Assembly (NCBI RefSeq): GCF_006861795.1
Contig: NZ_VDGH01000005.1
Coordinates: forward strand, 248,001 to 312,000
Source of the DNA: Psychrobacillus lasiicapitis
Lineage (GTDB): Bacteria > Bacillota > Bacilli > Bacillales_A > Planococcaceae
DNA: 64,000 nt
Direction: 5' to 3'
Part shown: in pieces, positions 48,440 to 57,250 of the stretch
How the letters are laid out: each line of letters begins with the position of its first letter
How positions within the stretch are numbered: the stretch's first letter is position 1
Notes under the pieces: generated by a model
The model's input: the letters and a program-made list of their open reading frames with translations, nothing else
Databases searched by the model: none
Told to the model about the DNA's origin: nothing
Position numbers and translations under genes: made by a program

Positions 48440-48715
48440 TATCCCGCATTCACGGGCAGTAAGACTCCCACTTCAAGATTTAAGAAAAGTGAAAAGATAA
48501 GCGGGAGATCAACTGCCCGTAAAAGCCCGTTTAAATGATCCCAGACTAAGTGCACAACCTCGTGTTGCAACGTCTGTGTGACCCACGTCGTGTGGGACAC
48601 AACTAACAATCAGTGGGGGATGAAGGGGGACTAAAAACCCGACGTCCATGTCGCAACGTCCCCACTAGCACGTCCTGCGCGTCGAAAAACCCCCACTGAT
48701 TGAAGTTTCACTTTA
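48440..48715. repeat. Family IV repeat with long inverted repeat
   Basis: Begins ATCCCGCATTCACGGGCAGT, with ACTGCCCG further on, and ends in a stem AATCAGTGGGGG (48608-48619) / CCCCCACTGATT (48690-48701) enclosing GC-rich sequence. Also holds a GCAACGTCTGTGTGACCCAC..GTGTGGGACAC hairpin. No ORF. Seen once in this window; similar sequences are, from memory, common between genes in this family of bacteria. Confidence 0.6.
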
Positions 48716-48728
48716 TCATAGAAGAAAT

Positions 48729-49379
48729 CTAAAGAATAATATTCCAGTATACAAGCATAATCCCAATATCCGCTAAACAATGACTAATAATAGGCGCTGT
48801 AATCGAACCTAGCTTAATACGAAATATTCCCCACATGATCCCTGCCAAAAATACAGGTATTACTGCCAACACATTAAATGGAAAACTAAATATTTCCTGT
48901 ACGACAATCAGATGATACATACTATAAAATATAGCCGTAATCACAATCGCTGAAACATCTCCTAATTTTATAGATATTCTTCCATACATGAATTCTCTCC
49001 AATAAAGTTCTTCTAATATAGGGTTAATCAACGCTAATACTAATACAAGTATAATTACCTTCGTCCCGCTAAAATCCCATCTTTCTAATAACTGCTGTAA
49101 TTGTTTAATATCGATAACAAAAGATTGGAAAAAAAAGACGAAGCCATAAATGGATATTAAACAAATCAATCCACTTATAATTCCTACCAATATATTTTTT
49201 TTCGAGAAAACAAGCTGTAAAGACGAACTATCTGTTCTTTTCCAGGAAGCAACAAAAAGCGGTATAAATAATAACCAACTGTAAAATAAAAGAAAAGTAA
49301 TAAGGATATTTTGGAGTATAGAAAGGCCAATATAGATAAAGGCAGTTGGCATTATGAGTAATAAACCTTGTTTAATCAT
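48729..49379 (-). CDS. CPBP-family (CAAX-like) intramembrane metalloprotease
   Basis: 216 residues, about six membrane helices. Motif 1 is NPILEELYWREFMYG (EExxxR), then YSMYHLIVV (His) and SHCLADIGIM (His/Asp), the glutamic-type active site of CPBP/Abi proteins. Roles include prenyl-protein cleavage, bacteriocin immunity or membrane protein turnover; nothing nearby indicates which. A strong terminator is found upstream and a family IV repeat downstream. Confidence 0.85.
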   Translation of the reverse strand: MIKQGLLLIMPTAFIYIGLSILQNILITFLLFYSWLLFIPLFVASWKRTDSSSLQLVFSKKNILVGIISGLICLISIYGFVFFFQSFVIDIKQLQQLLERWDFSGTKVIILVLVLALINPILEELYWREFMYGRISIKLGDVSAIVITAIFYSMYHLIVVQEIFSFPFNVLAVIPVFLAGIMWGIFRIKLGSITAPIISHCLADIGIMLVYWNIIL

Positions 49380-49487
49380 GCTTCCTCCTCAGAATTACAA
49401 GCTTCAACTTATTTCCATGTCTAGAAACTTAACAGGATTCCACTTATAAAGATGCCTGTATTTTTCTTTTCATTTTACCATATGTAA

Positions 49488-49521
49488 GAAAAAAGACTTA
49501 GCAGCGCTGCTAAGTCTTTCC
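49488..49521 (-). terminator. Terminator of the small-gene pair
   Basis: Perfect palindrome AAAGACTTAGCAGC / GCTGCTAAGTCTTT followed by T-rich sequence. Confidence 0.8.
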
Positions 49522-49526
49522 TTCGA

Positions 49527-49688
49527 CTACTCTTTCTGTTCATCCCGTTTATAATGCTCATTTCCCTCTTCTCGATTTTGAGCGATATTTTGTTTTGCTT
49601 TAATTTGGGGATTTTGGTTTAACAGAGAACTTACATTACGATAAGTGGCAGGATTTTCGTTACCTTTTCGGTTAATATTTTTGCTCAA
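49527..49688 (-). CDS. Small hydrophilic protein of unknown function
   Basis: 53 residues from a TTG at 49688 (SKNINRKGNENPATYRNVSS...), with GGAGAGAG upstream, overlapping the preceding gene by 17 bp. Rich in Asn, Gln, Glu and Lys and probably disordered; the composition recalls minor small acid-soluble spore proteins, but I cannot assign it. The overlap, terminator directly after the stop and clean ribosome site support a real gene. Confidence 0.55.
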   Translation of the reverse strand: MSKNINRKGNENPATYRNVSSLLNQNPQIKAKQNIAQNREEGNEHYKRDEQKE

Positions 49689-50013
49689 CGGTCTCTCTCC
49701 TTCTTGGGGTAAAATAGGGTAGCTGTTCGACAAACTGTTTAGATTCTTCATCTCCAAATTCATGAATGAGCGCATATAGCTTTTTCATTCTTCTATCGTA
49801 TTGATCATTTTCTTTATCGAAATGATACTTCTTTATCGGTATATGCGCTCGCCAAAAATTGCTGATCTCTACACTATCTAATTGATTGAAAAGCATTCGA
49901 AAAACAGGAATAATTTCACGGTTCACCGTAATTTCAAATTCCCATGGGGATTCGTCGGGGTACATATATAATTGTTGGTTTTTGACCGATATATATACTT
50001 TACTTAAAGTCAT
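49672..50013 (-). CDS. Uncharacterised 113-residue protein
   Basis: AAAGGATG lies upstream of the ATG. The N-terminal half is beta-rich (KVYISVKNQQLYMYPDESPWEFEITVN), the C-terminal half helical and charged. It contains VEISNFWRAHIPIKKYHFDKENDQYDRRMKKLYALIHEFGD. No signal or membrane segment. I do not recognise the family. It is followed in an overlap by the 53-residue gene. Confidence 0.65.
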   Translation of the reverse strand: MTLSKVYISVKNQQLYMYPDESPWEFEITVNREIIPVFRMLFNQLDSVEISNFWRAHIPIKKYHFDKENDQYDRRMKKLYALIHEFGDEESKQFVEQLPYFTPRRRETVEQKY

Positions 50014-50050
50014 TTACACACATCCTTTTCAAATAGTATGTGGGCAAAAT

Positions 50051-50089
50051 AAAAAAACATGCACCTAAAATAATAGGTACATGCTTTTC
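50051..50089 (-). terminator. yjfB-type gene terminator
   Basis: GCATGTACCTA / TAGGTGCATG-type stem with a T-run on the minus strand. Confidence 0.75.
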
Positions 50090-50094
50090 TTTTC

Positions 50095-50274
50095 TTACGC
50101 TTGAATATCTAATACTGTTCCTTTAAAAGGATGAGGAGCAGCAGTTTCAGGCATATCTTGCAGCATTTGAACTGCAGCTACGGTATCCATATTCATGGCA
50201 TTTTGTAAAACGCTCATTTGAACCGTTTGCTGTAGTTGTATAAGTTGCGAAGACATGATGGAGTTTAAATCCAT
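50095..50274 (-). CDS. YjfB-family putative motility protein
   Basis: 59 residues: MDLNSIMSSQLIQLQQTVQM, then SVLQNAMNMDTVAAVQMLQDMPE and a C-terminal GTVLDIQA. This N-terminal amphipathic helix, the central SVLxxAMxxxxxxxxxML and the GxxLDxxA end are the YjfB family pattern ('putative motility protein'), found in flagellated Bacillales. Function unproven. GGAGG precedes the ATG. It is a single gene with its own terminator. Confidence 0.85.
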   Translation of the reverse strand: MDLNSIMSSQLIQLQQTVQMSVLQNAMNMDTVAAVQMLQDMPETAAPHPFKGTVLDIQA

Positions 50275-50331
50275 GAAAACCCCTCCTTATATCCTTATTA
50301 TCGACAAACAGCTAAATACTTTACATAGGTT

Positions 50332-50790
50332 TTATTTCTTAGTTTCGTTTGTATCCCCTAAAAACGCATTCAACATCCATTGATGTTTTTCCGTTTTTTG
50401 ATAAATAGCGTTCAACATATCCTCTGTCATATCATCTTCTTCTTTTGCTGCTTCATCCATTCCTTTTTTGAGTGATTTCATAATCTTATCAAAATCTTCT
50501 ACAACAGCTTGTACCATTTCATCTGCGCTTTCTTTGTTCTTTGCTTCTTTAATATCGGAAAGCTCTAAATGCTCTTTTAACGTTGCAACTGGTGCCTCAC
50601 CTAAAGTTAATAAACGCTCAGCAATTTCATCCATATTTAAGGTTGCTTCGTTATATAGTTCTTCAAATTTAGCGTGTAATGTAAAGAAAGATGGTCCCTT
50701 CACATACCAGTGAAAATTATGTAACTTTGTATATAGTACCGACCAATTCGCTACTTGCTTGTTTAGTTCTTTTTTTAATGCTTCTGACAT
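50332..50790 (-). CDS. dps: Dps-family ferritin-like DNA protection protein
   Basis: 152 residues. The inter-subunit ferroxidase site is seen in LHNFHWYVKGPSFFTLHAKFEELYNEA (His, Asp/Glu region) and MDEIAERLL. Dps dodecamers oxidise and store iron, protecting DNA from peroxide; B. subtilis has the equivalent gene (dps) near ytkD. GGAGAG precedes the ATG. No convincing PerR box was found upstream. Confidence 0.92.
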   Translation of the reverse strand: MSEALKKELNKQVANWSVLYTKLHNFHWYVKGPSFFTLHAKFEELYNEATLNMDEIAERLLTLGEAPVATLKEHLELSDIKEAKNKESADEMVQAVVEDFDKIMKSLKKGMDEAAKEEDDMTEDMLNAIYQKTEKHQWMLNAFLGDTNETKK

Positions 50791-50890
50791 AAATTTGCCA
50801 CTCTCCTTGAAATAATAGTTGCTTTCTCTTTTAATATACCTCTTTATTACTTACAATAAACTTAAATACAATATATATGGAGTGAATTAA

Positions 50891-51013
50891 ATGGTATTCT
50901 GGATTTTAGGTGCGGCAATTCTTCTTAGTATAATTGGATTTGCATTTGTATATAAATTAGCGATGAATGAAAAACCTTCTACTATTGACCCAAAACCAAA
51001 GGATGTCAAATAA
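50891..51013 (+). CDS. Small single-span membrane protein
   Basis: 40 residues: MVFWILGAAILLSIIGFAFVYKLAM, a transmembrane helix, then a polar tail NEKPSTIDPKPKDVK. GGAG lies eight bases upstream of the ATG. It resembles the short YtzI-type proteins found in this neighbourhood in Bacillus. It is three bases from yidD and likely co-translated. Confidence 0.7.
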   Translation: MVFWILGAAILLSIIGFAFVYKLAMNEKPSTIDPKPKDVK

Positions 51014-51016
51014 TAT

Positions 51017-51250
51017 ATGAAGCAAATTATTATCGCTATTTTCCGCTTTTATCAAAAATTTATCTCTCCTTTAACACCACCAAGTTGTAGATTCTATCCC
51101 ACTTGCTCACACTATGGTGTAGAAGCAGTACAAAAACATGGAGCGATTAAAGGTGGTTACTTAACCATTAGAAGAATATCCAAATGTCATCCTTTTCACG
51201 AAGGTGGCATTGATCCGGTTCCAGACGAATGGCCTTTGAAGAAAAAATAA
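51017..51250 (+). CDS. yidD: Membrane protein insertion efficiency factor YidD
   Basis: 77 residues. The YidD signature is fully present: [24 protein letters not shown] and [14 protein letters not shown], with conserved Cys at the family positions. YidD aids YidC-dependent membrane insertion. B. subtilis has this gene (ytjA) near dps. Confidence 0.95.
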   Translation: MKQIIIAIFRFYQKFISPLTPPSCRFYPTCSHYGVEAVQKHGAIKGGYLTIRRISKCHPFHEGGIDPVPDEWPLKKK

Positions 51251-51265
51251 TTCAAAGGCTATTTT
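51229..51265 (+). terminator. yidD terminator
   Basis: GCCTTTGAA / TTCAAAGGC followed by TATTTTTT; the left arm overlaps the end of yidD. Confidence 0.8.
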
Positions 51266-51268
51266 TTC

Positions 51269-51297
51269 TTGCTTTTTTTTGATTAGTCTTGTATGAT
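51269..51297 (+). promoter_or_regulatory. znuA promoter
   Basis: -35 TTGCTT (51269-51274), 17-bp spacer, -10 TATGAT (51292-51297). The Zur-like operator lies just downstream, in the transcribed leader. Confidence 0.65.
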
Positions 51298-51315
51298 GTA
51301 AAAGTTAAATCTTTT

Positions 51316-51338
51316 TAAAACGTAACGATTACTATTTA
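51316..51338 (+). promoter_or_regulatory. Zur-box-like operator upstream of znuA
   Basis: A 23-bp imperfect palindrome TAAAACGTAA / ATTACTATTTA. It matches the Bacillus Zur box (TAAATCGTAAT-N-ATTACGATTTA) at 19 of 22 defined positions or better. It lies between the -10 box and the ATG, so Zur with zinc should block transcription. Confidence 0.8.
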
Positions 51339-51349
51339 GGAGTGGAAAT

Positions 51350-52390
51350 ATGAAAAAAGGTCTTCTATTATTTTTAGTATTCCTGCTTGTTTTATTCACG
51401 GCAGCTTGTGGAAATGAAACGAGTCAAACAGAAACAACGCAAGAAAAAGACGATACCTTACAAGTGTACACAACTGTCTATCCGCTTCAATATTTTACTC
51501 AAAGAATTGGTGGAGAAACAGTTAATGTTCAATCTATTTATCCAGCTGGAGCTAATGAGCATACATTTGAGCCTACTCAAAAAGATATGATAGCACTTGC
51601 TGATGCAGATTTATTTTTCTACATAGGTTTAGGTTTAGAAGGTTTTGTCGATAATGCCAAAAAAACATTAGCGGACGAGCATGTGAAAATGATTGCAACA
51701 ATTGATGCTGTTCCTGAAGATCAACTAAATGCTAGTGATCACGATCACGAACATGAGGAAGCTACAGAAGAAGTACACGATCATGAGCATGAAGAAGCTA
51801 CGGAAGAAGCACATGACCATGAGCATGAAGAAGCTACGGAAGAAGGTCACGAAGGTCATGACCACGGAGATACAGACCCACATGTATGGATTTCACCGAA
51901 AATTAGTCAAAATCTAGCTCTATCTATTAAGAACTCACTTGTAGAAGCTGCTCCAAAAGAAAAAGAAACGTTCGAAAAAAATTACGAACAATTAATCCAA
52001 GAACTACAAGAACTAGATCATGATTTTGAAGAAATGGCACATGAAGTACCGAACAAAACATTTTTCGTTTCTCATGCTGCATTCGGATATATTGCTAACA
52101 CATATGGTTTGGAGCAAATTGCAGTAGCTGGGTTAAACTCACAAGATGAGCCATCGCAAAAAGAATTGACAAAGTTAATCGATTTAGCAAATGAAAAAAA
52201 TATTAAGTATATTTTGTTTGAACAAAACGTCTCTTCTAAGCTGACAGAAGTCATTCAACAAGAAGTTGGTGCAGAAAGCTTAGTTTTACACAATTTAGGT
52301 GTTTTATCAAAAGAAGATGTTGCGAATAACGAAACCTACTTCACACTTATGCAAAGAAATTTAGACGCATTGCGAACGGTATTAAAATAA
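51350..52390 (+). CDS. znuA: Zinc ABC transporter substrate-binding lipoprotein (ZnuA/AdcA type)
   Basis: 346 residues. Lipobox LFTAAC with Cys at residue 20. Cluster A-1 metal-binding fold with His ligands in GANEHTFEPT (near 64), PHVWISPK after the loop, SHAAFGYIANTYGL, and a C-terminal acidic ligand region. A His-rich loop (about residues 128-178) has three near-exact copies of DHEHEEATEE. It collects zinc outside the membrane. The permease and ATPase genes are not adjacent. Confidence 0.93.
   Translation: MKKGLLLFLVFLLVLFTAACGNETSQTETTQEKDDTLQVYTTVYPLQYFTQRIGGETVNVQSIYPAGANEHTFEPTQKDMIALADADLFFYIGLGLEGFVDNAKKTLADEHVKMIATIDAVPEDQLNASDHDHEHEEATEEVHDHEHEEATEEAHDHEHEEATEEGHEGHDHGDTDPHVWISPKISQNLALSIKNSLVEAAPKEKETFEKNYEQLIQELQELDHDFEEMAHEVPNKTFFVSHAAFGYIANTYGLEQIAVAGLNSQDEPSQKELTKLIDLANEKNIKYILFEQNVSSKLTEVIQQEVGAESLVLHNLGVLSKEDVANNETYFTLMQRNLDALRTVLK
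51736..51880 (+). repeat. In-frame His-rich tandem repeat in znuA
   Basis: Three units of about 33 bp encoding (V/A)HDHEHEEATEE, then GHEGHDHGD. They form the zinc-binding loop. Confidence 0.85.
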
Positions 52391-52430
52391 TAAAAAACAC
52401 TTAGAATTTATTTTCTAAGTGTTTTTTATA
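52391..52430. terminator. Convergent terminator znuA / menE
   Basis: AAAAACACTTAGAA / TTCTAAGTGTTTTT with a short loop; A and T runs on both sides. Confidence 0.85.
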
Positions 52431-53845
52431 TGATTGAAAAATTCTCTACGTAGCAACTTATTCGATGCATTACGAGGCAATTGATCTACAAAATAGTAGT
52501 CCACTGGCTGCTTGTAGGAAGCTAGCTGCTTTTTCATAAACGCTCTTAAGCTTTCTTCAGTAGTTTCCTCTTTTAATACAACAAATGCGACAGGTACTTG
52601 CCCCCATTTGTCATCCTGCCTTCCAGCCACCCCAGCTTCTTTAACTGCAGGATGTTTAGCCAAAGCTTGTTCTATTTCTGCAGGATATATATTTTCTCCC
52701 CCAGAAATGATTAAATCCGAACGCCGATCAACGACAAATAAATAACCTTCTTCATCCAAATATCCTAAATCACCGGTATGCAACCAACCATCTACTAAAG
52801 GATTTTTTTGTTCCGCTGCTCCAACATAGCCTTGTGTTACATGTGGTCCTTTTATACAAATCTCTCCGATTTTTTCTACACCATCAATACGTACATTCGC
52901 AAAGAAAAGTGGTTTACCGGCAGAGCCTAATTTGATAATGGCATCCTCACTTGCTAAGGTTGTCGTCTGAGATGCAGTTTCTGTCATGCCATATGTTTGT
53001 AGCACAGGAATATTTCGTTCGATTGCTCTCTCTAAATAATGTAGAGGCACTGGCCCACCGCCGACAAGCATCGATCGGAACGTATCTGGAAAAGAAAGTT
53101 CACGCTCTTCTAATACAGTTAGCATTCTTTCTAATGTAACCGCCACAACAGACATTCTTGTAACAGTACCAGATAGAATCTCTTCTACTGCCGCCAAAGC
53201 GTCAAATTTCGTATGAAGACTGACCGTCATTCCGTATATTACTGAACGCATTAATATCGAAAAGCCACTAATATGAAATAATGGCATAGTGCATAACCAA
53301 CAGTCGTTTGGTTGGACACCTAGATTAAGGGCTGATCCAGTCGCATTCATTAAATGGTTTTCAAGCGATTGTCGCACCCCTTTAGGTCTTCCAGTCGTAC
53401 CGGAAGTATACATAATTGTTATCGTACGTTCTTTTGGCCACTCCTTCTCTACTTCAAAAGCGGTTTGCTCAGCGCCTTCAACATCATCGAAAGACCATTT
53501 ATTTGCAAAAGATAAAGTTCTTTTTGCATGATCATCAACCAATAAAAGATCCGGTGCACTATCTGCTAGTTGATAGTTCAACTCTTCTTCTGATAAACGT
53601 TCATTTAACATAACAAGCTCGCAACCAATTTGCATACATCCATGTAAAACAACTACTAACCTTACATCAGAAGACGCTAATATAGCTACTCTCATACCGC
53701 GTGTGATACCTTTTGTATGAAGCTTTTCTGCGTATTTAGTTGCTTTCCCTAACAGTTGTGCAAATGTCCACTCCTGGTCATTAAATCGTAAAGCAACACG
53801 ATTCGGTGTTAAGCTTGCTCTTTTCATCAATAAATTCGGATACAT
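52415..53845 (-). CDS. menE: o-Succinylbenzoate--CoA ligase
   Basis: Activates o-succinylbenzoate with CoA in menaquinone synthesis. 476 residues of the ANL superfamily: P-loop IMYTSGTTGRPKGV near residue 149, QTYGMTETAS, LHTGDLGYLDEEGYLFVVDRRSDLIISGGENIYP and the catalytic Lys region NKLLRREF at the C-terminus. AAGGAG precedes the ATG. A terminator separates it from menB. Confidence 0.95.
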   Translation of the reverse strand: MYPNLLMKRASLTPNRVALRFNDQEWTFAQLLGKATKYAEKLHTKGITRGMRVAILASSDVRLVVVLHGCMQIGCELVMLNERLSEEELNYQLADSAPDLLLVDDHAKRTLSFANKWSFDDVEGAEQTAFEVEKEWPKERTITIMYTSGTTGRPKGVRQSLENHLMNATGSALNLGVQPNDCWLCTMPLFHISGFSILMRSVIYGMTVSLHTKFDALAAVEEILSGTVTRMSVVAVTLERMLTVLEERELSFPDTFRSMLVGGGPVPLHYLERAIERNIPVLQTYGMTETASQTTTLASEDAIIKLGSAGKPLFFANVRIDGVEKIGEICIKGPHVTQGYVGAAEQKNPLVDGWLHTGDLGYLDEEGYLFVVDRRSDLIISGGENIYPAEIEQALAKHPAVKEAGVAGRQDDKWGQVPVAFVVLKEETTEESLRAFMKKQLASYKQPVDYYFVDQLPRNASNKLLRREFFNHIKNT

Positions 53846-53857
53846 ATATATTAATCT

Positions 53858-53894
53858 CCTTTAGAAAAAGCTGCCCCAAATAAGGGCAGCTCAT
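53858..53894 (-). terminator. Terminator between menB and menE
   Basis: GAGCTGCCCTTA / GGGGCAGCTTTTTC on the minus strand, 13 bp after the menB stop. menE therefore needs read-through or its own promoter. Confidence 0.75.
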
Positions 53895-53907
53895 ACTGTT
53901 TAGGCAA

Positions 53908-54726
53908 TCACGGAAAACGTGGGAATTGACCAAAATCAGGCTTACGTTTTTCTTTAAATGCATCGCGACCTTCTTTAGCTTCATCTGTAGTGTAGTAAAG
54001 AAGAGTTGCATCTCCTGCCATTTGTTGAAGACCTGCCAATCCGTCTGTATCTGCATTCATCGCTGCTTTTAAGAAGCGAAGAGCAGTCGGACTCATTTCT
54101 AGCATTTCTTCACACCATTGTACAGTCTCGTCTTCTAATTGTTCATAAGGAACAACTGTGTTAACTAATCCCATATCAAGTGCTTGTTGAGCATCGTATT
54201 GGCGGCATAGGTACCAAATTTCACGTGCCTTCTTATGTCCAATAATACGAGCAAGATAACCTGAACCATAACCTGCATCAAATGATCCCACTTTTGGACC
54301 TGTTTGTCCAAAGCGAGCATTGTCAGCAGCAATTGTTAAGTCACATACAACATGTAATACATGACCTCCACCGATTGCATAACCAGCTACCATTGCAACA
54401 ACTGGCTTTGGAATAACACGGATTAAACGTTGTAAGTCTAGTACGTTTAAACGAGGAATTTCGTCTTCTCCAACGTATCCACCATGTCCACGTACTTTTT
54501 GGTCTCCACCTGAACAGAAAGCATGCTCACCTTCACCTGTTAAGATAATGACACCAACATTTTTATCATCGCGTGCGCGTGAAAATGCATCAATCATTTC
54601 CATTACCGTTTTCGGACGAAATGCATTTCGCACTTCTGGACGGTTAATGGTTACTTTCGCAATACCGTTGTAGTACTCATACTTAATGTCTTCATATGTA
54701 TGTAGCGTTGTCCATTCACGAGTCAT
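53908..54726 (-). CDS. menB: 1,4-Dihydroxy-2-naphthoyl-CoA synthase
   Basis: Crotonase-fold enzyme closing the naphthoquinol ring. 272 residues. Signatures: [38 protein letters not shown], and [17 protein letters not shown] with the catalytic Asp. GAGGAGGAAG precedes the ATG, which overlaps the menH stop (ATGA). Confidence 0.97.
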   Translation of the reverse strand: MTREWTTLHTYEDIKYEYYNGIAKVTINRPEVRNAFRPKTVMEMIDAFSRARDDKNVGVIILTGEGEHAFCSGGDQKVRGHGGYVGEDEIPRLNVLDLQRLIRVIPKPVVAMVAGYAIGGGHVLHVVCDLTIAADNARFGQTGPKVGSFDAGYGSGYLARIIGHKKAREIWYLCRQYDAQQALDMGLVNTVVPYEQLEDETVQWCEEMLEMSPTALRFLKAAMNADTDGLAGLQQMAGDATLLYYTTDEAKEGRDAFKEKRKPDFGQFPRFP

Positions 54727-55550
54727 CTTTCTTCCTCCTCTAAAATAACTTTCTTTATTATTGTAGCAAAGATTTTCGGTTTTTCCACATGAATTGCATG
54801 TCCAGTATCTTCTATGACTTCTAAATGCGAGTTTGGCAACTCCTGTTGCATTCGTCTAGCAATTGCACAAAACTTTAAATCAAGCTCTCCAACCACTAAT
54901 AATACTGGGATTGTTATATCCTTTAGTATTGTCCAATAAGAAGGTTGCACTCCTGTACTAAATCCTTTCAAGCTATTGCTAAGTCCAACTGCTGACTGAG
55001 CAAGTCTTTCCTTACGAATAACTGTTTGCTTTTCAGGAGACAACTTTTTTTGTGTTTGGAATAAAGATATATTCTCCCAAAAATCAACGAAAGAAATAAC
55101 TCCTTCTTTCCTAATACGTTCTGCAAGCAACTCATCCGACAACTTTCTTTTCTGTCTTTCCTCATCGTCTGCGAGGCCTGGAGAGCTACTCTCTAGTATT
55201 AATCTATCAACAGGGTATTTAGCCGTGTATGCTAACGCTAAGCGTCCTCCCATGGAGTATCCGACAAGCGTAAAGTGAGCCCACTCCAATTGTTGAAATA
55301 TCGCATGAAGGTCTTCTATCTGCTCCTCTACATCATAACGGGTGGCATCGACTGGCTTTTCCGTCAGTCCATGTCCGATTAGATCAATTGCCAATATTTC
55401 CACTGAAGAAGGAAGATAGCTAATTACTTCCTCCCAAGTACTACTAGAACCTGTAAAGCCATGTAAGCAGACAACTTTTTCAGTAGCTCCGATATTATAT
55501 CGCTTGATATGCATATTGATCGAACGAACCGTCCTATTTATACTTTCCAA
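54723..55550 (-). CDS. menH: SHCHC synthase (alpha/beta hydrolase)
   Basis: MenH eliminates pyruvate from SEPHCHC. 275 residues. Triad: Ser in [12 protein letters not shown] near residue 101, Asp in VVGELDLKF and His in [11 protein letters not shown]-terminal [13 protein letters not shown]. The first codon in this frame is a TTG (55550) with GAGGAG 11 bases upstream, overlapping menD by 13 bp. An internal ATG at 55514 (MHIKRYNIG) is the alternative start. Confidence 0.92.
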   Translation of the reverse strand: MESINRTVRSINMHIKRYNIGATEKVVCLHGFTGSSSTWEEVISYLPSSVEILAIDLIGHGLTEKPVDATRYDVEEQIEDLHAIFQQLEWAHFTLVGYSMGGRLALAYTAKYPVDRLILESSSPGLADDEERQKRKLSDELLAERIRKEGVISFVDFWENISLFQTQKKLSPEKQTVIRKERLAQSAVGLSNSLKGFSTGVQPSYWTILKDITIPVLLVVGELDLKFCAIARRMQQELPNSHLEVIEDTGHAIHVEKPKIFATIIKKVILEEEER

Positions 55551-57250
55551 CTAGAATCTAACTCCTCCGAAATACCAACCCATAATTTTTGATGCGTTTC
55601 TGTATTGACTTGTCGATTCGTAAATACTTCTATAATACGGATATCTGTCGTCTTAGGCTGCATCAATGCTTGTTGGAATGCTTCCTTCGTGTGTACAGCA
55701 TCATACTGGGCATCATACATAGCTGCAATATGTGAAAATTCTAAACCAGTAGGTGTTCCGAATAATTGCTCAAAATAATGTGTTTCGGTTGACTGCGATA
55801 AATAAGAGAAGATACCTCCTCCATCATTGTTCATAATAACAATTGTACAATTTGTTTGATGGAATCTACTCACAATTAGCCCATTCACATCATGTAAAAA
55901 AGCAAGATCTCCGATAAGCAAATATCCATGTCGATTGGTCGCAGCTTGAACGCCTAATGCTGTTGATACTACTCCATCAATTCCGTTCGTCCCTCTATTT
56001 GCATATATTTGAATATCTTTCTTCGTTTTATTGAAAAAAGTATCTACATCACGAATCGGCATACTACTGCTAGCAAACAAATCTACCCCATCAGGAAGTG
56101 CTTCAAACAATATTCCCGCCAATGCACCTTCATCTTCCTCGTTCGCTATATACGCTTGTATATGTTTTGTCGCGATACCATTCGCTTTGGACCAATTGTG
56201 TAAATAACTAGAGGCTTGCTTTTCTTCAATCGGAATCCATAATGTATTTGTCTCTACTTGTACATGATGCGTTACCGCATGAATAGAATCACGGAAAAGT
56301 GGACTGTCATCTACTACTATAAATACTTTTGGCTTGCATGCCTTCAAAAATAAGGTGAGTGGCTTCGAAACAGGCTGCGCCCCAAAACGAATAACAACAT
56401 TCGGAATAGCAGTTTGTTTAAATGCCTCGTTTTTCAAGAGTGCATCATACTGATCAATACATAGTTCCATACAATCATCTGGTACCGATGTTCGTAAGTT
56501 AGAAAGTGGATCGACTATTACTGGCCACTGAACTGTTCTTGCAAATTCCCAAAAGCCTTCCGTCGAATGTATGGAATCCCCAACAATAATTAATCCCTTA
56601 TCTTCACGCATCAGTAAATCTAAGTACCATTCCGTAAAATCATTACTTGGGACAAGCTTTCCTACTTCTGATACTTCCATCTCCGTTATTGGTAATGACT
56701 GCTCCATATTTAACAAGAGGGGCTCTCTAAAAGGTACATTTATATGGACCGGGCCCATTGGTGCAGACTTCGACGTGGACACTGCACGATGAATATGACG
56801 CTCCATAAAGGCCAAACCTGCTGTATCCACTTCTGGAAGCGGAAAGTCAACAGACCATTTGACATGCTTCCCAAACAGATGTATTTGATCAATTGCTTGC
56901 GGCGCTCCGACTTCCCGTAATTCATGTGGACGATCTGCCGTCACCACAAGTAACGGAACACGCGCGTAAAAAGCTTCCACAATTGCTGGAAAGAAATTCG
57001 CTGCAGCTGTTCCAGAAGTACAAAGAAGCACAACGGGTTCCTTTGTTGCTTTAGCAATACCTAATGCAAAGTAGCCAGCCGAACGTTCATCTGTCTGGCG
57101 ATAAAATGCAAAACCATCGCTTTTCGCGAAGCCATAAGCAAGAGGTGTTGATCTGGAACCGGGACACATTACAATATGTTTAACACCAGCTTGCTTAATT
57201 GTTTCAACAAATTGATTTACATAGGATGTTAAATACTCGATGTTAGTCAT
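55538..57250 (-). CDS. menD: SEPHCHC synthase
   Basis: Thiamine-diphosphate enzyme that condenses isochorismate with 2-oxoglutarate. 570 residues. N-terminal HIVMCPGSRSTPLAYGFAK and the DERSAGYFALGIAKATKEPVVLLCTSGTAAAN region; C-terminal TPP motif GDLAFLHDVNGL and IVIMNNDGGGIFSYL. AGGAAATATGA lies near the ATG, which overlaps menF by 8 bp. Confidence 0.97.
   Translation of the reverse strand: MTNIEYLTSYVNQFVETIKQAGVKHIVMCPGSRSTPLAYGFAKSDGFAFYRQTDERSAGYFALGIAKATKEPVVLLCTSGTAAANFFPAIVEAFYARVPLLVVTADRPHELREVGAPQAIDQIHLFGKHVKWSVDFPLPEVDTAGLAFMERHIHRAVSTSKSAPMGPVHINVPFREPLLLNMEQSLPITEMEVSEVGKLVPSNDFTEWYLDLLMREDKGLIIVGDSIHSTEGFWEFARTVQWPVIVDPLSNLRTSVPDDCMELCIDQYDALLKNEAFKQTAIPNVVIRFGAQPVSKPLTLFLKACKPKVFIVVDDSPLFRDSIHAVTHHVQVETNTLWIPIEEKQASSYLHNWSKANGIATKHIQAYIANEEDEGALAGILFEALPDGVDLFASSSMPIRDVDTFFNKTKKDIQIYANRGTNGIDGVVSTALGVQAATNRHGYLLIGDLAFLHDVNGLIVSRFHQTNCTIVIMNNDGGGIFSYLSQSTETHYFEQLFGTPTGLEFSHIAAMYDAQYDAVHTKEAFQQALMQPKTTDIRIIEVFTNRQVNTETHQKLWVGISEELDSSWKV

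Noticed and set aside
50800-50890. PerR box upstream of dps
   Set aside because: The TTATT...AATAA palindrome there does not fit the TTATAATNATTATAA pattern well enough.
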